A stretch of DNA of 64,000 nt from Oscillospiraceae bacterium (lineage in GTDB: Bacteria > Bacillota > Clostridia > Oscillospirales > CAG-272): the NCBI GenBank assembly GCA_015063795.1, contig SVTL01000002.1:1-64000 (forward strand), written 5' to 3'. Positions within the stretch are counted from its first letter, which is position 1; each line of letters starts with the position of its first letter. The notes under the pieces were generated by a model that saw nothing but the letters and a program-made list of their open reading frames with translations, had not been told where the DNA came from and made no database searches. This document shows, piece by piece, positions 7,885-18,781 of this stretch. The position numbers and the translations under genes were made by a program.

Positions 7885-10800
7885 TCAGTTGGTTTTCACA
7901 CCGGTCTTCTGCTCGACCTCGTTCACGTCCAGAGACAGAATCTTGGAGATGCCCTTTTCGTACATGGTCACGCCGTACAGCGTGTCGGCACGTTCGATGG
8001 TTCCCCGTCTGTGGCTGATGAGGATGAACTGCGTCTTGCCGGTGTAGTTTTTGATGTAATGCGCGAAGCGCTCCACGTTGACCTCGTCAAGCGCCGATTC
8101 GATCTCGTCGAACAGGCAGAAGGGCGTGGGATTGACGCGCAGGATGGCGAAGAAGAGGGCAATGGAAACAAAGGTCTGCTCACCGCCCGACAGCTGCATC
8201 AGGCTCTTGATGATCTTGCCGGGAGGGGCAACGTTGATCTCAATGCCGCTTTCCAGCACATTGTCGGGATCCTCCAGACGGATCTCGGCCTTGCCGCCGC
8301 CGAACAGCTCACGGAAGACCTCGCCGAAGTTGGCATTGATCTTCTCAAACGAGTCGAGGAACATCACGCGCATCTCGCGCTCCAGCTTAGCGATGACGTT
8401 GATCAGGCTGTCTCTCGATTCGATCAGGTCGTCGGACTGGGTCTTGAGGAAGTCGTACTTTTCCTTGACCTCTTTGTATTCCTCGATGGCGCCCACGTTG
8501 ACATGTCCCATGGCGCGAAGCTTGTTTTTGCATTCACTCAGTGTTTTGGCGGTCTCGGCGCGGTTGGAGGCATCGGTCTTGGGATAATCCAGCGCCTGTG
8601 CGTCGGAATAGGTCAGCTCGTATTCCTCCCAGATCCGCTCGGAGATCTTGTCGCTTTCGCTCTTCAACTGCTCAAAGCGGCTCTGCAGCTGGGTGTGCTG
8701 CTTGAAGGTCAGCTCTTTCTTGGTTGCCGCGCCCTTCAGCTCCTCGCGCAGGGCGTTCATTTTCTTCTCGCGCTCCTCGATCTGGATCTTCAGCTGTTCG
8801 CAGGTCTTCTTGGTTTCTTCGGCAGCCTGTGCGATCGTCTGAAGCTTCTCACGGGTGAGCGTCAGCTTGTCGCCGCCCGCCGATTCCTTGAGCGAGAGCG
8901 CGGTGATCAGCGCGTTGTCGTTTTCGATCTGCAGCTGCAGGGCATTGTGCTCTTCGCTTGCCAGCGTGATCTCGGTCCGGCAGGCGGCAATGTCCTTGCG
9001 CTTTTCGGCCAGAGCGATGCGCAGAGCGCTGTTTTCCTCACGCAGGGCATCGATCTGCTGCTGCTTGCCGTCGTTTTTCGCCTTTTGCTCACTCAGACAG
9101 TTGTTTTGAGAAGCGATCTTGTCCTCCACCGCGGCGATGTCCCGTCCGATCTCGGCTTTTCTTGTCTGCTCCTCGTCTGCCAGCGTAGCCAGCGAGGCGA
9201 GCTCATTCTCGATTTTTGCCAGTGCGGCGTTGTCGCTGTCCAGCTGGGTGTCAAGAATCTTTTTCTGTGTATCCTCCGCCTGCATCAGGGAAGCGGTCAG
9301 CGTCAGGAAGTCGCGCTTGCGCCCGGCGTCCTTTTCGCTCTCCTCCAGCAGAGCGGTATGCTCGTTCAGCTCCTTTTCCTTGTCGGCAAAGGTCTTCTGA
9401 AGCGAAGCGATCTCTTTTTCGATGGCGGCGATCTCCTCGCGGCGGGTGAGAATGCCCGAATCGCGCTTGACCGAGCCGCCCGTATAGGAGCCGCCCGCAT
9501 TGATCAGCTGACCGTCCAGCGTGACGATGCGGTGCTTATACCCGCCGGCCTTGGCGGTGAGCGAGGCGTTGTCGATGGTGTCAAACACCAGCGTGCGGCC
9601 GAGGATGTATTCGAGAACGGGCGCATACTTCGGATCGTAACCGATCAGCTTATGAGCCACACCCACAAAGCCCTTGGCTTCGGTCAGCGTCTTGTCGGGG
9701 ACAATGGGAGTCGGACGCATGGCGCTGATGGGGTAGAAGGTGGCGCGTCCGGCGTTGTTTTCCTTCAGCAGACGGATGGCGGACTTGGCGGCGTCCTCAT
9801 CCTCGCAGATGATGTTCTGGATGTTGCCGCCGAGGGTGGTCTCGATGGCGATGCCGTATTGCTTTTTCACCTCGATCAGATGGGAGATCGGACCGCAGAT
9901 GCCGCGGAGACGCCCATCGTCGGAGGCCTTCATCACGTGCTTGACGCTCTGGGAATAGCCCTCAAACAGCTCCTCCATCCGCTTCAGCGACGCGCATTTT
10001 TCTTTTTTCGATTCGATATGCAGGTAGAGCTTATCCCGCTCGGCGGAGAGGAGACGGCGCTTTTGCTCGCCCTCGGCGTTTTCAGCCTCGATGGCCGCGA
10101 TCGCGCTCTTGGCCTCGGCAACCTTCTGCTCATAGGCTTCGATGGAACGCTTGGCCTTGGCGATGCGCTCGGAGATCAGACGGACATTGCCCGCGATCTC
10201 TTCCTTTTCACTTTCCAGAGCGGCCTTTCGCTCAAACTGACCGCCCGAAGCGCCCTCAATGGTGGAGAGAAGCAGGCGCTTGTCCATGATCTCTTTTTCC
10301 AAAGCGGCGATGGCGGTGAGAATGGCATCGGCCGCCTTTTCGCCTTCGTACAGCTCGATCTGCTGCTGCTCCAGACGCTCGTCGTTTTCTTCAAACTGCT
10401 TCTGCAGTGCTTTTTCCTCTTCGCTTTCGGACTCCATACGGCACATGGCCTGCTTGACGCGCTCGTCGGAACGGATCAGTGCTTCTTTTCGCTCGGAGCG
10501 GGAGGAAGCGGCGGTGGTTTTCTGTGCCGAGAGATGCTCCATCTCCTGCTCGGTGAGCATGACCGTGGATTCCAGCGCGTGCTTTTCCTCCTCTAAGCGG
10601 CGCAGCTCGGTTTCCGAGGAGGCCTCAAGCATCTTGTTCTGCTGCTGTTCGAGGAAGAACTTGTCGTTGTTGTTTTCCATGCGGCGAAGCTCTTCTTCGG
10701 CAATCTCCAGCTCCTTGGCGGCGACGGCCAGATCGTTTTCGGTCTTTTCCAGAGCCTCGTGGGTGTTTTTGACGTCATACAGCCAAAGCGAGATATCCGC

Positions 10801-11481
10801 CCGCTTTTTGCTTTCAAACACCTCCAAATAGCGCTTGGCCTTTTCGGCCTCCTTGCCCAGCGGAACCACACGCCCCTCCAGCTCGGAGAGAATGTCGGTC
10901 ACGCGGTCGAGATTGTTTTTTGTTGCCTCCAGCTTCCGCTCCGATTCATGCTTTTTGTAGCGGAATTTGGAGATGCCGGCCGCCTCTTCGAAGATGGTAC
11001 GGCGCTCCTCGCTTTTCTGGGACACGATCTCGGCGGCCTTGCCCTGGCTGATGATGGAATAGCCGGTGCGGCCGATGCCGGTGTTCATGAAAAGCTCGTA
11101 GATGTCGCGCAGACGGACGGTCTTGCGGTTGATCATGTATTCGCTTTCGCCGGTGCGGTAATAGCGGCGGGTGACCTCCACCTCCTCGAAATCCACGGGC
11201 AGGCGGTCCTCATAGGACGAGGAGTTGTCGATGAGAAGCGAGACCTGGGTATAGCCCATGGCCTTTCTTGAGGCGGCACCGCCGAAGATGACGTCCTCCA
11301 TTTTGGTGCTTCTCATGTTTTTGCTGGACAACTCGCCGAGAACCCAGCGGATGGCGTCGGAGATGTTGGATTTACCGCTTCCGTTCGGACCGACGATCAC
11401 GGTCACGCCGTGTTCGAAATTGAGGACGGTTTTATCGGGGAAGGATTTGAATCCCAGCAGTTCGATGGATTTGAGCCTCAT
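7885..11481 (-). CDS. smc: Chromosome segregation ATPase SMC
   Basis: A 1198-aa structural-maintenance-of-chromosomes protein. It has an N-terminal Walker A ([20 protein letters not shown]), a long coiled coil (about 170-500), a hinge (about 510-640, around [10 protein letters not shown]...GGSYTGGS), a second coiled coil (about 670-1020), and a C-terminal ABC signature LSGGEQ with Walker [13 protein letters not shown]. It forms condensin with ScpA/ScpB, which are not in this window. A strong SD (AAAAGGAGG) precedes the ATG. ftsY follows, as in most Bacillota. Confidence 0.98.
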   Translation of the reverse strand: MRLKSIELLGFKSFPDKTVLNFEHGVTVIVGPNGSGKSNISDAIRWVLGELSSKNMRSTKMEDVIFGGAASRKAMGYTQVSLLIDNSSSYEDRLPVDFEEVEVTRRYYRTGESEYMINRKTVRLRDIYELFMNTGIGRTGYSIISQGKAAEIVSQKSEERRTIFEEAAGISKFRYKKHESERKLEATKNNLDRVTDILSELEGRVVPLGKEAEKAKRYLEVFESKKRADISLWLYDVKNTHEALEKTENDLAVAAKELEIAEEELRRMENNNDKFFLEQQQNKMLEASSETELRRLEEEKHALESTVMLTEQEMEHLSAQKTTAASSRSERKEALIRSDERVKQAMCRMESESEEEKALQKQFEENDERLEQQQIELYEGEKAADAILTAIAALEKEIMDKRLLLSTIEGASGGQFERKAALESEKEEIAGNVRLISERIAKAKRSIEAYEQKVAEAKSAIAAIEAENAEGEQKRRLLSAERDKLYLHIESKKEKCASLKRMEELFEGYSQSVKHVMKASDDGRLRGICGPISHLIEVKKQYGIAIETTLGGNIQNIICEDEDAAKSAIRLLKENNAGRATFYPISAMRPTPIVPDKTLTEAKGFVGVAHKLIGYDPKYAPVLEYILGRTLVFDTIDNASLTAKAGGYKHRIVTLDGQLINAGGSYTGGSVKRDSGILTRREEIAAIEKEIASLQKTFADKEKELNEHTALLEESEKDAGRKRDFLTLTASLMQAEDTQKKILDTQLDSDNAALAKIENELASLATLADEEQTRKAEIGRDIAAVEDKIASQNNCLSEQKAKNDGKQQQIDALREENSALRIALAEKRKDIAACRTEITLASEEHNALQLQIENDNALITALSLKESAGGDKLTLTREKLQTIAQAAEETKKTCEQLKIQIEEREKKMNALREELKGAATKKELTFKQHTQLQSRFEQLKSESDKISERIWEEYELTYSDAQALDYPKTDASNRAETAKTLSECKNKLRAMGHVNVGAIEEYKEVKEKYDFLKTQSDDLIESRDSLINVIAKLEREMRVMFLDSFEKINANFGEVFRELFGGGKAEIRLEDPDNVLESGIEINVAPPGKIIKSLMQLSGGEQTFVSIALFFAILRVNPTPFCLFDEIESALDEVNVERFAHYIKNYTGKTQFILISHRRGTIERADTLYGVTMYEKGISKILSLDVNEVEQKTGVKTN

Positions 11482-11535
11482 GCGTGACCTCCTTTTCTTG
11501 TGATGTAGTCTTGATGGATGGGGCTTCTGTTTGGT

Positions 11536-12552
11536 TTATCGGATGTCGATTCCCACGGTATAAAGCGGCAATCGGGGGTCTTCGATGAAGGAAAGGCTGC
11601 TTGCCCGGTAAAGCGAGGGCAGCCGATCGGCGTTGCTTTTTTTGTGGCCGATGACCTTGGAGCGTTCTCCGGGCGGGCAGGCGATCACAAGTGCTTTGCC
11701 CCGGATGTCGCGTTCACCGACCGCTTCTTGCAGGCGCTTGCCGTACACATAGCTCATCACCTCTTCGCCGAGGGCGGGGGAGTAGTATCCTCCGACAGCG
11801 ATCGACGGATCGGAGAGCGAATCGCTCTGCTGAAGTCCGATGCGGATGACGGGGACGGATGCCTTGGCCAACACATCAAGCACTTCGCCTGCACGGGCGA
11901 TGGCCTCCTCGCGCTCAGGCGGACGGTAGGCACCGCTTTGAAGCATACCGCAGAGCGGCGTGTCGGCAAAGACCACAAGCGGATAGATCCGTGCCGCGTC
12001 AATGCCAAGAGAGATCATTCTCTCCGCCGTTTCGATCTCATCGCTCGGCGTAGAGGCGGGAAGAGCGGTCATCATCTGCCCGGTCAACGAAAAGCCGTAT
12101 GCCTTGATGAGACGGCAGGCTCTTTCGCTGTCCTTGGCCGTATGCCCTCTTTGGCAGGCGTTAAGCACAGGATCCGAGAAGCTTTGAATGCCGAGCTCGA
12201 TGTTGGTGACATGATGCTTTTTCAGAAGGTCGAGGATCTCTTCGTCGATGTAATCGGGACGGGTGGAGAGACGGATGGACGAAACGCGCCCATCCTCCAC
12301 ATAGCGCGAGGCGGTCTGAAGCAGAAAGAGCATCAGATCGCGGTCGATTCCCGTAAAGCTGCCGCCGAAAAAGGCGATCTCGGTTTCAGAAGAGGGATCA
12401 ACGGTGGCAAGAGCGCTGCGAATGTCCTCATCCGCCTGCAAAGGATCAAAATCCTGCTTTCCCGAGATTTTTTTCTGATTGCAGAAAATGCAGTTGTTGG
12501 GGCATCCCAAATGGGGGATGAAGAGGGGAATGTTGACGTGACGCTTATGCAT
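11536..12552 (-). CDS. Radical SAM protein (Elp3/YhcC-like)
   Basis: A 338-aa radical SAM enzyme. The iron-sulfur motif near residue 17 is GCPNNCIFCNQKKISG (Cx3Cx2C), followed by GGSFTGID and an IELGIQSFSD segment typical of Elp3-type radical SAM barrels. No C-terminal acetyltransferase domain is present, so it is not a full Elp3. Genes of this type directly after rnc are common in Clostridia, but the substrate is unknown to me. The ATG overlaps the end of rnc by eight bases. Confidence 0.88.
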   Translation of the reverse strand: MHKRHVNIPLFIPHLGCPNNCIFCNQKKISGKQDFDPLQADEDIRSALATVDPSSETEIAFFGGSFTGIDRDLMLFLLQTASRYVEDGRVSSIRLSTRPDYIDEEILDLLKKHHVTNIELGIQSFSDPVLNACQRGHTAKDSERACRLIKAYGFSLTGQMMTALPASTPSDEIETAERMISLGIDAARIYPLVVFADTPLCGMLQSGAYRPPEREEAIARAGEVLDVLAKASVPVIRIGLQQSDSLSDPSIAVGGYYSPALGEEVMSYVYGKRLQEAVGERDIRGKALVIACPPGERSKVIGHKKSNADRLPSLYRASSLSFIEDPRLPLYTVGIDIR

Positions 12553-13270
12553 TCTCGTTTTCGCCGAAGAGCTTCAGCGCTTCCTTGGCCGCGTGCTGCT
12601 CGGCGTCCTTCTTGGAGCGTCCGGTGCCGCGTCCGATCACGTTGCTGTTCAGCCTTGCCTCGGTGTAGAAGGTGTGGTTGTTCATCGGGCCGGATTCGCC
12701 CACCACCACGTATTCGAGAATGTCGCCCGGGCTCTGCTGGATGATTTGCTGCAGCAGCGTCTTATAATCCTTGGTGCGTCCGCATTTGATCACCTCGTCC
12801 ACCTCCGCGGTGATGCGGGGGAGCAGGGAGGAGGTAACGGCCTCCGCACCGCCGTCGAGATAAATGGCGGCTAACAGCGCCTCAAACGCATCGGCGAGAA
12901 TGGAGGGCTTGCGCCGTCCGGCCGAGGTCTCTTCGCCGTGCCCGAGCAGGAGAAAGGCACCCAGATGGATGTCGGAGGCGAAGCGGGACAGCGCCTTTTC
13001 GCAGACGGTGCTGGAGCGGACGCGGGACATATCGCCCTCGGGCAGATCGGGGTAATGCAGATAAATGTACTTGCTCACCTCGATGGACAAAACCGAGTCG
13101 CCCAGAAATTCCAACCGCTCGTTGGAGGGATGGTCGATGTTCTTCGAGCGCATCTCGTTGGTGTACGAGGTGTGGGTGAGGGCGTTTTTCAACAGGCTTT
13201 TGTCGCGGAAGGTGTAACCGATGTGCTGCTCCAGACGGGGCAGGTCACGGTCCAGTTCGGTGTAATCCAT
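12545..13270 (-). CDS. rnc: Ribonuclease III
   Basis: A 241-aa double-strand-specific endoribonuclease that processes rRNA precursors and structured mRNAs. The catalytic signature NERLEFLGDSVLSIEVSKYI lies near residues 46-64. The second acidic cluster is ADAFEALLAAIYLDGG. A C-terminal double-stranded-RNA-binding domain spans about 165-235 (RGTGRSKKDAEQHAAKEAL). The start overlaps the trmFO stop (TAATG). Confidence 0.98.
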   Translation of the reverse strand: MDYTELDRDLPRLEQHIGYTFRDKSLLKNALTHTSYTNEMRSKNIDHPSNERLEFLGDSVLSIEVSKYIYLHYPDLPEGDMSRVRSSTVCEKALSRFASDIHLGAFLLLGHGEETSAGRRKPSILADAFEALLAAIYLDGGAEAVTSSLLPRITAEVDEVIKCGRTKDYKTLLQQIIQQSPGDILEYVVVGESGPMNNHTFYTEARLNSNVIGRGTGRSKKDAEQHAAKEALKLFGENENA

Positions 13271-14631
13271 TATGCTTGTTCCTTATCGCTTGTGATGTGA
13301 TGATCCGCTTGATCGCTGCCTTGCGCGAAGCGGTCAAAATAGTCCAGCGCGCGCTGGGCAAGATAGTCGTAGCGTGCGCGCTTTCCGCCCTTGATGCGGG
13401 TCTCGGGAGGCGCAACCAGACCGAAATTGGCATTCATCGGCTGGAAATCGGAAACGTTGGGATCGCTTATGTAAGCGGCCAGCGAGCCGATGACGGTCTG
13501 CTGGGGGAAGACAAGAGGTTCTTTTCCCAAGGCAAGATGAGCGGCGTTGATGCCGGCCAAAAGCCCCGAGGATGCCGATTCTACATACCCCTCAACGCCT
13601 GTCATCTGACCGGCGAAGAAGAGATTGGGATGCGAGCGCATGGAATAGGTGTTTGTGAGCAGGCGGGGGGAATCGATGAAGGTGTTGCGGTGCATGACGC
13701 CGTATCGCAGAAAAACAGCGTTTTCCAATCCGGGGATCAGCGAGAAGACACGCTTTTGCTCGGGGATGGTCAGATGCGTCTGGAAGCCCACCAGATTGTA
13801 CATGGTCATGCTGTTGTTTTCGCGGCGGAGCTGAACGACCGCATAGGGATCGCGTCCGGTCTTGGGATCGGGAAGACCGACCGGCTTCATGGGACCGAAG
13901 CGGAGGGTGTCCACGCCGCGTTTTGCCATGACCTCCACGGGCATACAGCCCTCAAAGACCTTCAGATCGCGGTCAAAGTCGTGCAGTTTAGCTTCTTCGG
14001 CGTGGATCAATGCGTCGTAAAAGATCTCGTATTCCTCTTTGCTGAACGGGCAGTTGAGATAGGATGCCTCGCCCTTGCCGTAGCGGGAGAGGGCATAGAC
14101 TCTGTCGTGATCGATGCTTTGTGCATCCACGATGGGGGCGCTGGCATCGAAAAAGGAGAGATAGGGATGCCCCAAAAAGCTTCCCAGATATTCGGACAGA
14201 GCGGGAGAGGTGAGAGGACCGGTGGCAATGACCTGAATGCGGCTGCTGTCCTTTGTGTCAAAGGAGGTGATCTCCTTTTCCTCAACGACAATGTTGGGAT
14301 GGCTTCTCACAGCGTCTGTGATATAGCCCGAGAACGCGGTACGGTCCACCGCCAGCGAGGCTCCGGCCTCCACACGGGTGGCATCGGCTGCCTTGAGGAT
14401 CAGGCTGTCCAAACGGCGCATTTCTTCTTTCAGCAGTCCGACGGCGTTGAAGATCTGTGCCGAGCGCAGCGAGTTGGAGCAGACCAATTCGGCAAAGAGA
14501 TCGCTGGTGTGAGCGGGGCTCTTTTTCTGAGGCTTCATCTCGAACAGACGAACCTTCAGTCCGCGCTGAGCGATCTGGTAAGCGGCCTCACAGCCGGCAA
14601 GACCTGCGCCGTAAACGAAGATCTCATTCAT
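13270..14631 (-). CDS. trmFO: Folate-dependent tRNA m5U54 methyltransferase TrmFO
   Basis: A 453-aa FAD-binding enzyme that methylates U54 in the T loop of tRNA using methylenetetrahydrofolate. The dinucleotide-binding motif [18 protein letters not shown] is at the N terminus. Further GidA/TrmFO-like features are [20 protein letters not shown] and [19 protein letters not shown]. The topA-trmFO order is classic in Bacillota. The start lies inside the end of topA (8-base overlap). Confidence 0.97.
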   Translation of the reverse strand: MNEIFVYGAGLAGCEAAYQIAQRGLKVRLFEMKPQKKSPAHTSDLFAELVCSNSLRSAQIFNAVGLLKEEMRRLDSLILKAADATRVEAGASLAVDRTAFSGYITDAVRSHPNIVVEEKEITSFDTKDSSRIQVIATGPLTSPALSEYLGSFLGHPYLSFFDASAPIVDAQSIDHDRVYALSRYGKGEASYLNCPFSKEEYEIFYDALIHAEEAKLHDFDRDLKVFEGCMPVEVMAKRGVDTLRFGPMKPVGLPDPKTGRDPYAVVQLRRENNSMTMYNLVGFQTHLTIPEQKRVFSLIPGLENAVFLRYGVMHRNTFIDSPRLLTNTYSMRSHPNLFFAGQMTGVEGYVESASSGLLAGINAAHLALGKEPLVFPQQTVIGSLAAYISDPNVSDFQPMNANFGLVAPPETRIKGGKRARYDYLAQRALDYFDRFAQGSDQADHHITSDKEQA

Positions 14632-16912
14632 CGCCTTCGCCGTTCTTTCCCTCGGGCTCGGTGTCCTTTTTGTAACCGCAGGATTCGTTGTGGCAGATCA
14701 GCTGGCTCTTGCCCTTTTTGCGGAAGAGCATCTGACCGCACTGCGGACATGTTTCGTTCAGCGGCAGATCCCAGGAGGAGAAGCCACAGGTGGGGTAATT
14801 TTCACAGCTGTAGAACACGTTCTTGTTCTTGCTGCGCTTGACGACGATCTTGCCGCCGCAGAGGGGGCAGGGAACGCCGATATCCTTGTGGATCTGCTTG
14901 GTGTTCTTGCAGGTGGGGTAGTTGATGCAGGCATAGAAGGAGCCGAAGCGTCCGGTCCGCAGAACCATTTCCGCGCCGCACTTTTCGCAGACCATATCGG
15001 TCTTTTCGTATTTCTTTTCCGCGCCGGGCTCGGTGGGCTTGCCGTCCTTACCCAACGGGCGGGTGTTCTTGCATTCGGGATAGTTGGGGCAGGCGGCAAA
15101 CTTGCCGTAGCGACCGTTCTTGATGATCATGCGGCGTCCGCATTTGTCGCAGATGATGTCGGTTTCCTCCTGCGGCAGGTCGGCTTTTTTCAGATTGGGG
15201 TTGTTTTCCGCCGCCTCCAGGCTCTTGGCAAAGTCGCGGTAGAAGGTGTCGAGCACCTCGTTCATGGAGTGGGCGCCGCTTTCGATGCCGTCCAATTCAT
15301 CCTCCAGCTGGGCGGTGAATTCGTAGTCAACGATGTTGGGAAAGCTTTCCTCCATCAGCTGCGTGGTCACCTCGCCCAGCTGCGTGGGACGGAGGGACTT
15401 GCCTTCGCGGGAGATGTAGCCGCGGGCGAGGATGGTGGTGATGATGGGAGTGTAGGTGGAGGGACGGCCGATACCCTTTTCCTCCAGGAATTTGATCAGC
15501 GAGGCCTCGGTGTAGCGCGGAGGGGGCTCGGTGAAGTGCTGCTCGGGCGTGACCGACTTGGCGGTGAGACGCTCGTCCTTTTCGATCTCGGGGAGCTTGT
15601 TGATCTTCTTATGCTCGCCGTTTTCTTCGCTGTTTTCCTCCTCAGAGGCTTCGTAAACGACCATATAGCCGGGGAATTTGACGGTGTAGCCGCCGGTGCG
15701 GAAGAGGTAGCCGCCGCTTTCGATGTCGGCGCTGACCGTATCCAGCAGAGCGGAGGCCATTTGGCTGGCAAGGAAGCGGTCCCAGATCAGCTTGTAGAGC
15801 TTATACTGGTCGGGCGTGAGCCAGCTCTTGATCTTGTCGGGCTCGTATTTCAGATTGGAGGGACGGATCGCCTCGTGCGCGTCCTGAGCATTGGCCTTGG
15901 ACTTGTATTCGCGGCGCACCTCGGGGGCGTATTCATTTCCGTACTTGGTCTTGATATAGGCAGCGGCGGCCTCGCCTGCTTCCTTGGAGATGCGGAGCGA
16001 GTCGGTACGCATGTAGGTGATCAGACCCTGCACGCCGCCGTTTTCACTGCCGATGTGGATACCTTCATACAGCTCCTGCGCCACACGCATGATGCGCTGA
16101 GACTGGAAGCCCAGCTTACGGGAGGCCTCCTGCTGGAGGGAGGAGGTGATGAAGGGCGGGGCGGGGTTACGGCTTCTGACCGCTTTCTTCACCGAGGTGA
16201 CGATGAACGGCGCGCCGTTTACCGCAGCCAGCACCTTGTCGGCATCGGCTTTGTTGTGAAGCTCGATCTTGCCCTTCTGATCGCCGTAGAAGGAGACCTT
16301 GAAGCTCTTGCCCTTGGTGTTGTTAAGAAGAGCCTCGATGGTCCAGTATTCGCTGGGGACGAAGGCGCGGATCTCTTCCTCGCGCTCAACGATGATGCGC
16401 GTGGTGACCGACTGCACTCGTCCGGCGGACAAGCCGCTCTTGATGTTTTTCCAAAGGATGGGGCTGGTCTTGTAGCCCACGATGCGGTCGAGAATGCGGC
16501 GCGTCTGCTGGGAGTTGACCAGATCCATATCGATGTCGCGGGGCGCCTTGATGGCGGCCTTGATGGCGTTTTTGGTGATCTCGTTGAAGGTGACGCGGTA
16601 GGTCTTCTCGCCGGGGAGCTTCAGCGCATTGGCCAGATGCCAGGAGATGGCCTCGCCTTCGCGGTCAGGGTCGGTTGCGAGGAAGACTTTGTCGGCGTTC
16701 TTCGCTTCCTTCTTCAGCTCGGTGATCAATTCACCCTTGCCGCGGATGTTGATATATTTGGCCGCAAAGCCGTTTTCGATGTCCACGCCCAGCGTGCTTT
16801 TCGGCAGGTCACGGACATGGCCTTTGGAGGCGACCACTTTATAATTGGAGCCGAGGTAGCTTTTGATGGTATTGGCCTTTGCGGGAGACTCCACAATAAC
16901 TAAATTCGACAT
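14624..16912 (-). CDS. topA: DNA topoisomerase I
   Basis: A 762-aa type IA topoisomerase that relaxes negative supercoils. The N-terminal Toprim domain ([30 protein letters not shown]) is followed by the active-site tyrosine in [12 protein letters not shown] (near residue 300). Four C-terminal cysteine modules follow ([32 protein letters not shown]). The first three have the full CxxC...CxxxxxC pattern and the last is shorter. Length and architecture are normal. The 114-base gap to dprA upstream contains a small hairpin but no clear gene. Confidence 0.98.
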   Translation of the reverse strand: MSNLVIVESPAKANTIKSYLGSNYKVVASKGHVRDLPKSTLGVDIENGFAAKYINIRGKGELITELKKEAKNADKVFLATDPDREGEAISWHLANALKLPGEKTYRVTFNEITKNAIKAAIKAPRDIDMDLVNSQQTRRILDRIVGYKTSPILWKNIKSGLSAGRVQSVTTRIIVEREEEIRAFVPSEYWTIEALLNNTKGKSFKVSFYGDQKGKIELHNKADADKVLAAVNGAPFIVTSVKKAVRSRNPAPPFITSSLQQEASRKLGFQSQRIMRVAQELYEGIHIGSENGGVQGLITYMRTDSLRISKEAGEAAAAYIKTKYGNEYAPEVRREYKSKANAQDAHEAIRPSNLKYEPDKIKSWLTPDQYKLYKLIWDRFLASQMASALLDTVSADIESGGYLFRTGGYTVKFPGYMVVYEASEEENSEENGEHKKINKLPEIEKDERLTAKSVTPEQHFTEPPPRYTEASLIKFLEEKGIGRPSTYTPIITTILARGYISREGKSLRPTQLGEVTTQLMEESFPNIVDYEFTAQLEDELDGIESGAHSMNEVLDTFYRDFAKSLEAAENNPNLKKADLPQEETDIICDKCGRRMIIKNGRYGKFAACPNYPECKNTRPLGKDGKPTEPGAEKKYEKTDMVCEKCGAEMVLRTGRFGSFYACINYPTCKNTKQIHKDIGVPCPLCGGKIVVKRSKNKNVFYSCENYPTCGFSSWDLPLNETCPQCGQMLFRKKGKSQLICHNESCGYKKDTEPEGKNGEGDE

Positions 16913-17026
16913 TTGGAAATTGTTCTGCCTTTCAAGAGTATTTTTGAGTGAGTGCTTGCTTTGTATAGCATAGAAGGATTGGCTGTACTTTATACCGCAT
17001 CGGTCCGATGTGCGGCAGGAAGGAGG

Positions 17027-18739
17027 TCAGTTTTTGAAGAAGACCTTGCCCGGATACATGATCACATAGTTTTTGATCTCAAGGATGAAGAGTGTGTTGA
17101 GCAGATCGGTGACCGTGTGCTCGCTGTCGCCCATGGCATCGTGAAGACTGTCCACATGGTATTCGGTGCCGTACTGCATGAAGTCGTAGATCTGCCTCTC
17201 GTATCCCTGCAGAAGCGAGGGATCGGGACGGGGCAGTTCCTTCGGTACAGCATGGGAGGGAAGGTCGTTGACGAGAAGCGAATCGCGCCTCTTTTTCTTC
17301 TTCGCGGGTGCGGGAGCGACTGTTTCGGGTGTCGGATCGGGCTCTCGGGGAGCAAAGGCTTCGCCCTTGCGTTTGCCGGACGGCTGCGTCAGATCAAAGA
17401 AGGGATGGTCGGCATCGGTCGGCTTTTCGGAGACCCAATCGGTAGGGGGGCGGGAAAAGCTCTTTCGCTCGGCATCGGCGCGGTCAAACACCGACATGGT
17501 TTCGTAAATGCTCTTGTCCTCGGCCGCGGGAATGAAGTCGATCGGGAGGCTGCCGCCTGTCTCGGTGTCCTGTGCATACCGCTTCGGATCGGTCTCGCGC
17601 ATCAGCTCCACAAACGGATCGGGCGGAAGCTCGGACAGCGGGCGCTGACGGGTCCGGATGATCTTTTCCTCGGGCGGGAGGACGGTGATGTTCATTTTTT
17701 CATCCCGAACGATGGGTGTGTATTCAATCTTTTCTTCCCGAAGCGGACGCGAGGTGTCGAACGCATCGGTGGGAGCAGCAACTTTATAAAAGCCGGCGCG
17801 GTCGTAAGGATCGGCCTGCTTTGTCTGGGGAATGCAGTCGCCGATGCGGCTGGGAATGAGCGATTCGGGATAATCCTTTTCGTAGCAGTCGAGAATGTCG
17901 TGGGTTTTCAGCACGATCTTCGCGCCGTCACGGATCAGAGAGTTGGTGCCGCGGCTGTTGGATTCACCCACCTCGCCGGGCAGGGCAAAGATGTCGCGTC
18001 CCTGGCTGTCGGCGGTGTGTGCGGTGATCATCGCGCCGCTTTTCAGATCGGCCTCAATGACGACCGTTCCGCGGCTGATGCCGCTGATGAGACGGTTGCG
18101 GACAGGGAAGTTGAAGCCGAGGGCGGGGGTGCCCGGCTTGAATTCGGAGAGCACCGTTCCGAAGCGGGCGATGTTGTTGTACAGATCGTGATTGCTCCGC
18201 GGATAAATGACGTTGATGCCGCTTCCGAGAATGGCAACGGTCTTGCCTCCGGCGTCCAGTGCGCCCAGATGGGCCTGACGGTCGATGCCGTTGGCCATGC
18301 CGCTGACCACGATCGCACCGGCCTTGGCCAGATCGTAAGAGAGCGTGTAGGTGTTGCGCGTGCCGTAATCGGAGCATTTTCGTGTGCCCACCACCGAGAT
18401 GGTCAGGTTGTTTCGGAAGTCGGGCAGGTTGCCGCGGTAATAGAACAAAATCGGCTTTTTCTCGATCTTTCGCAGAAGATCGGGGAAGAGATCGCAGTCG
18501 TAAGGAAGCAGCCCGATGTTGTGCTGGATGCAGAAGGATTGGAGCTGCTCCGCTTCCTTCATGTCGCGGGCGAGGATGGTTTCCTTGATGCCCTCGTCGA
18601 GTTTGAGTGCCTTGATCTCATCGTCCGAGGCATTGAAAAGCTTGTCGGGCGATCCAAAGGCTTCCAGCAGGTAATCGGCCGTTTTGGCACCGGGACGGCA
18701 GAAGCCGCTCATCCAGAGCCAGTATAAAACGTCGATCAC
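17027..18739 (-). CDS. dprA: DNA-processing protein DprA, long form
   Basis: A 570-aa protein; typical DprA is about 360-390 aa. The Rossmann-like core (about 105-310) carries SVVGTRKCSDYG, SGMANGIDRQAH, AILGSGINVIYP and the GRDIFALPGEV segment. DprA loads RecA on incoming single-stranded DNA. A low-complexity, acidic/basic linker of about 170 residues follows, before a C-terminal winged-helix domain (YERQIYDFMQYG...VIMYPGKVFFKN). The extra length lies in this linker. The start is GTG with AAGGAGG seven bases or so upstream. It is followed by topA, a conserved neighbour. Confidence 0.94.
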   Translation of the reverse strand: MIDVLYWLWMSGFCRPGAKTADYLLEAFGSPDKLFNASDDEIKALKLDEGIKETILARDMKEAEQLQSFCIQHNIGLLPYDCDLFPDLLRKIEKKPILFYYRGNLPDFRNNLTISVVGTRKCSDYGTRNTYTLSYDLAKAGAIVVSGMANGIDRQAHLGALDAGGKTVAILGSGINVIYPRSNHDLYNNIARFGTVLSEFKPGTPALGFNFPVRNRLISGISRGTVVIEADLKSGAMITAHTADSQGRDIFALPGEVGESNSRGTNSLIRDGAKIVLKTHDILDCYEKDYPESLIPSRIGDCIPQTKQADPYDRAGFYKVAAPTDAFDTSRPLREEKIEYTPIVRDEKMNITVLPPEEKIIRTRQRPLSELPPDPFVELMRETDPKRYAQDTETGGSLPIDFIPAAEDKSIYETMSVFDRADAERKSFSRPPTDWVSEKPTDADHPFFDLTQPSGKRKGEAFAPREPDPTPETVAPAPAKKKKRRDSLLVNDLPSHAVPKELPRPDPSLLQGYERQIYDFMQYGTEYHVDSLHDAMGDSEHTVTDLLNTLFILEIKNYVIMYPGKVFFKN

Positions 18740-18781
18740 GGTTGCTCACCTCCTTGTGGCTTGTCGGTCGTTTGTTGAGTG

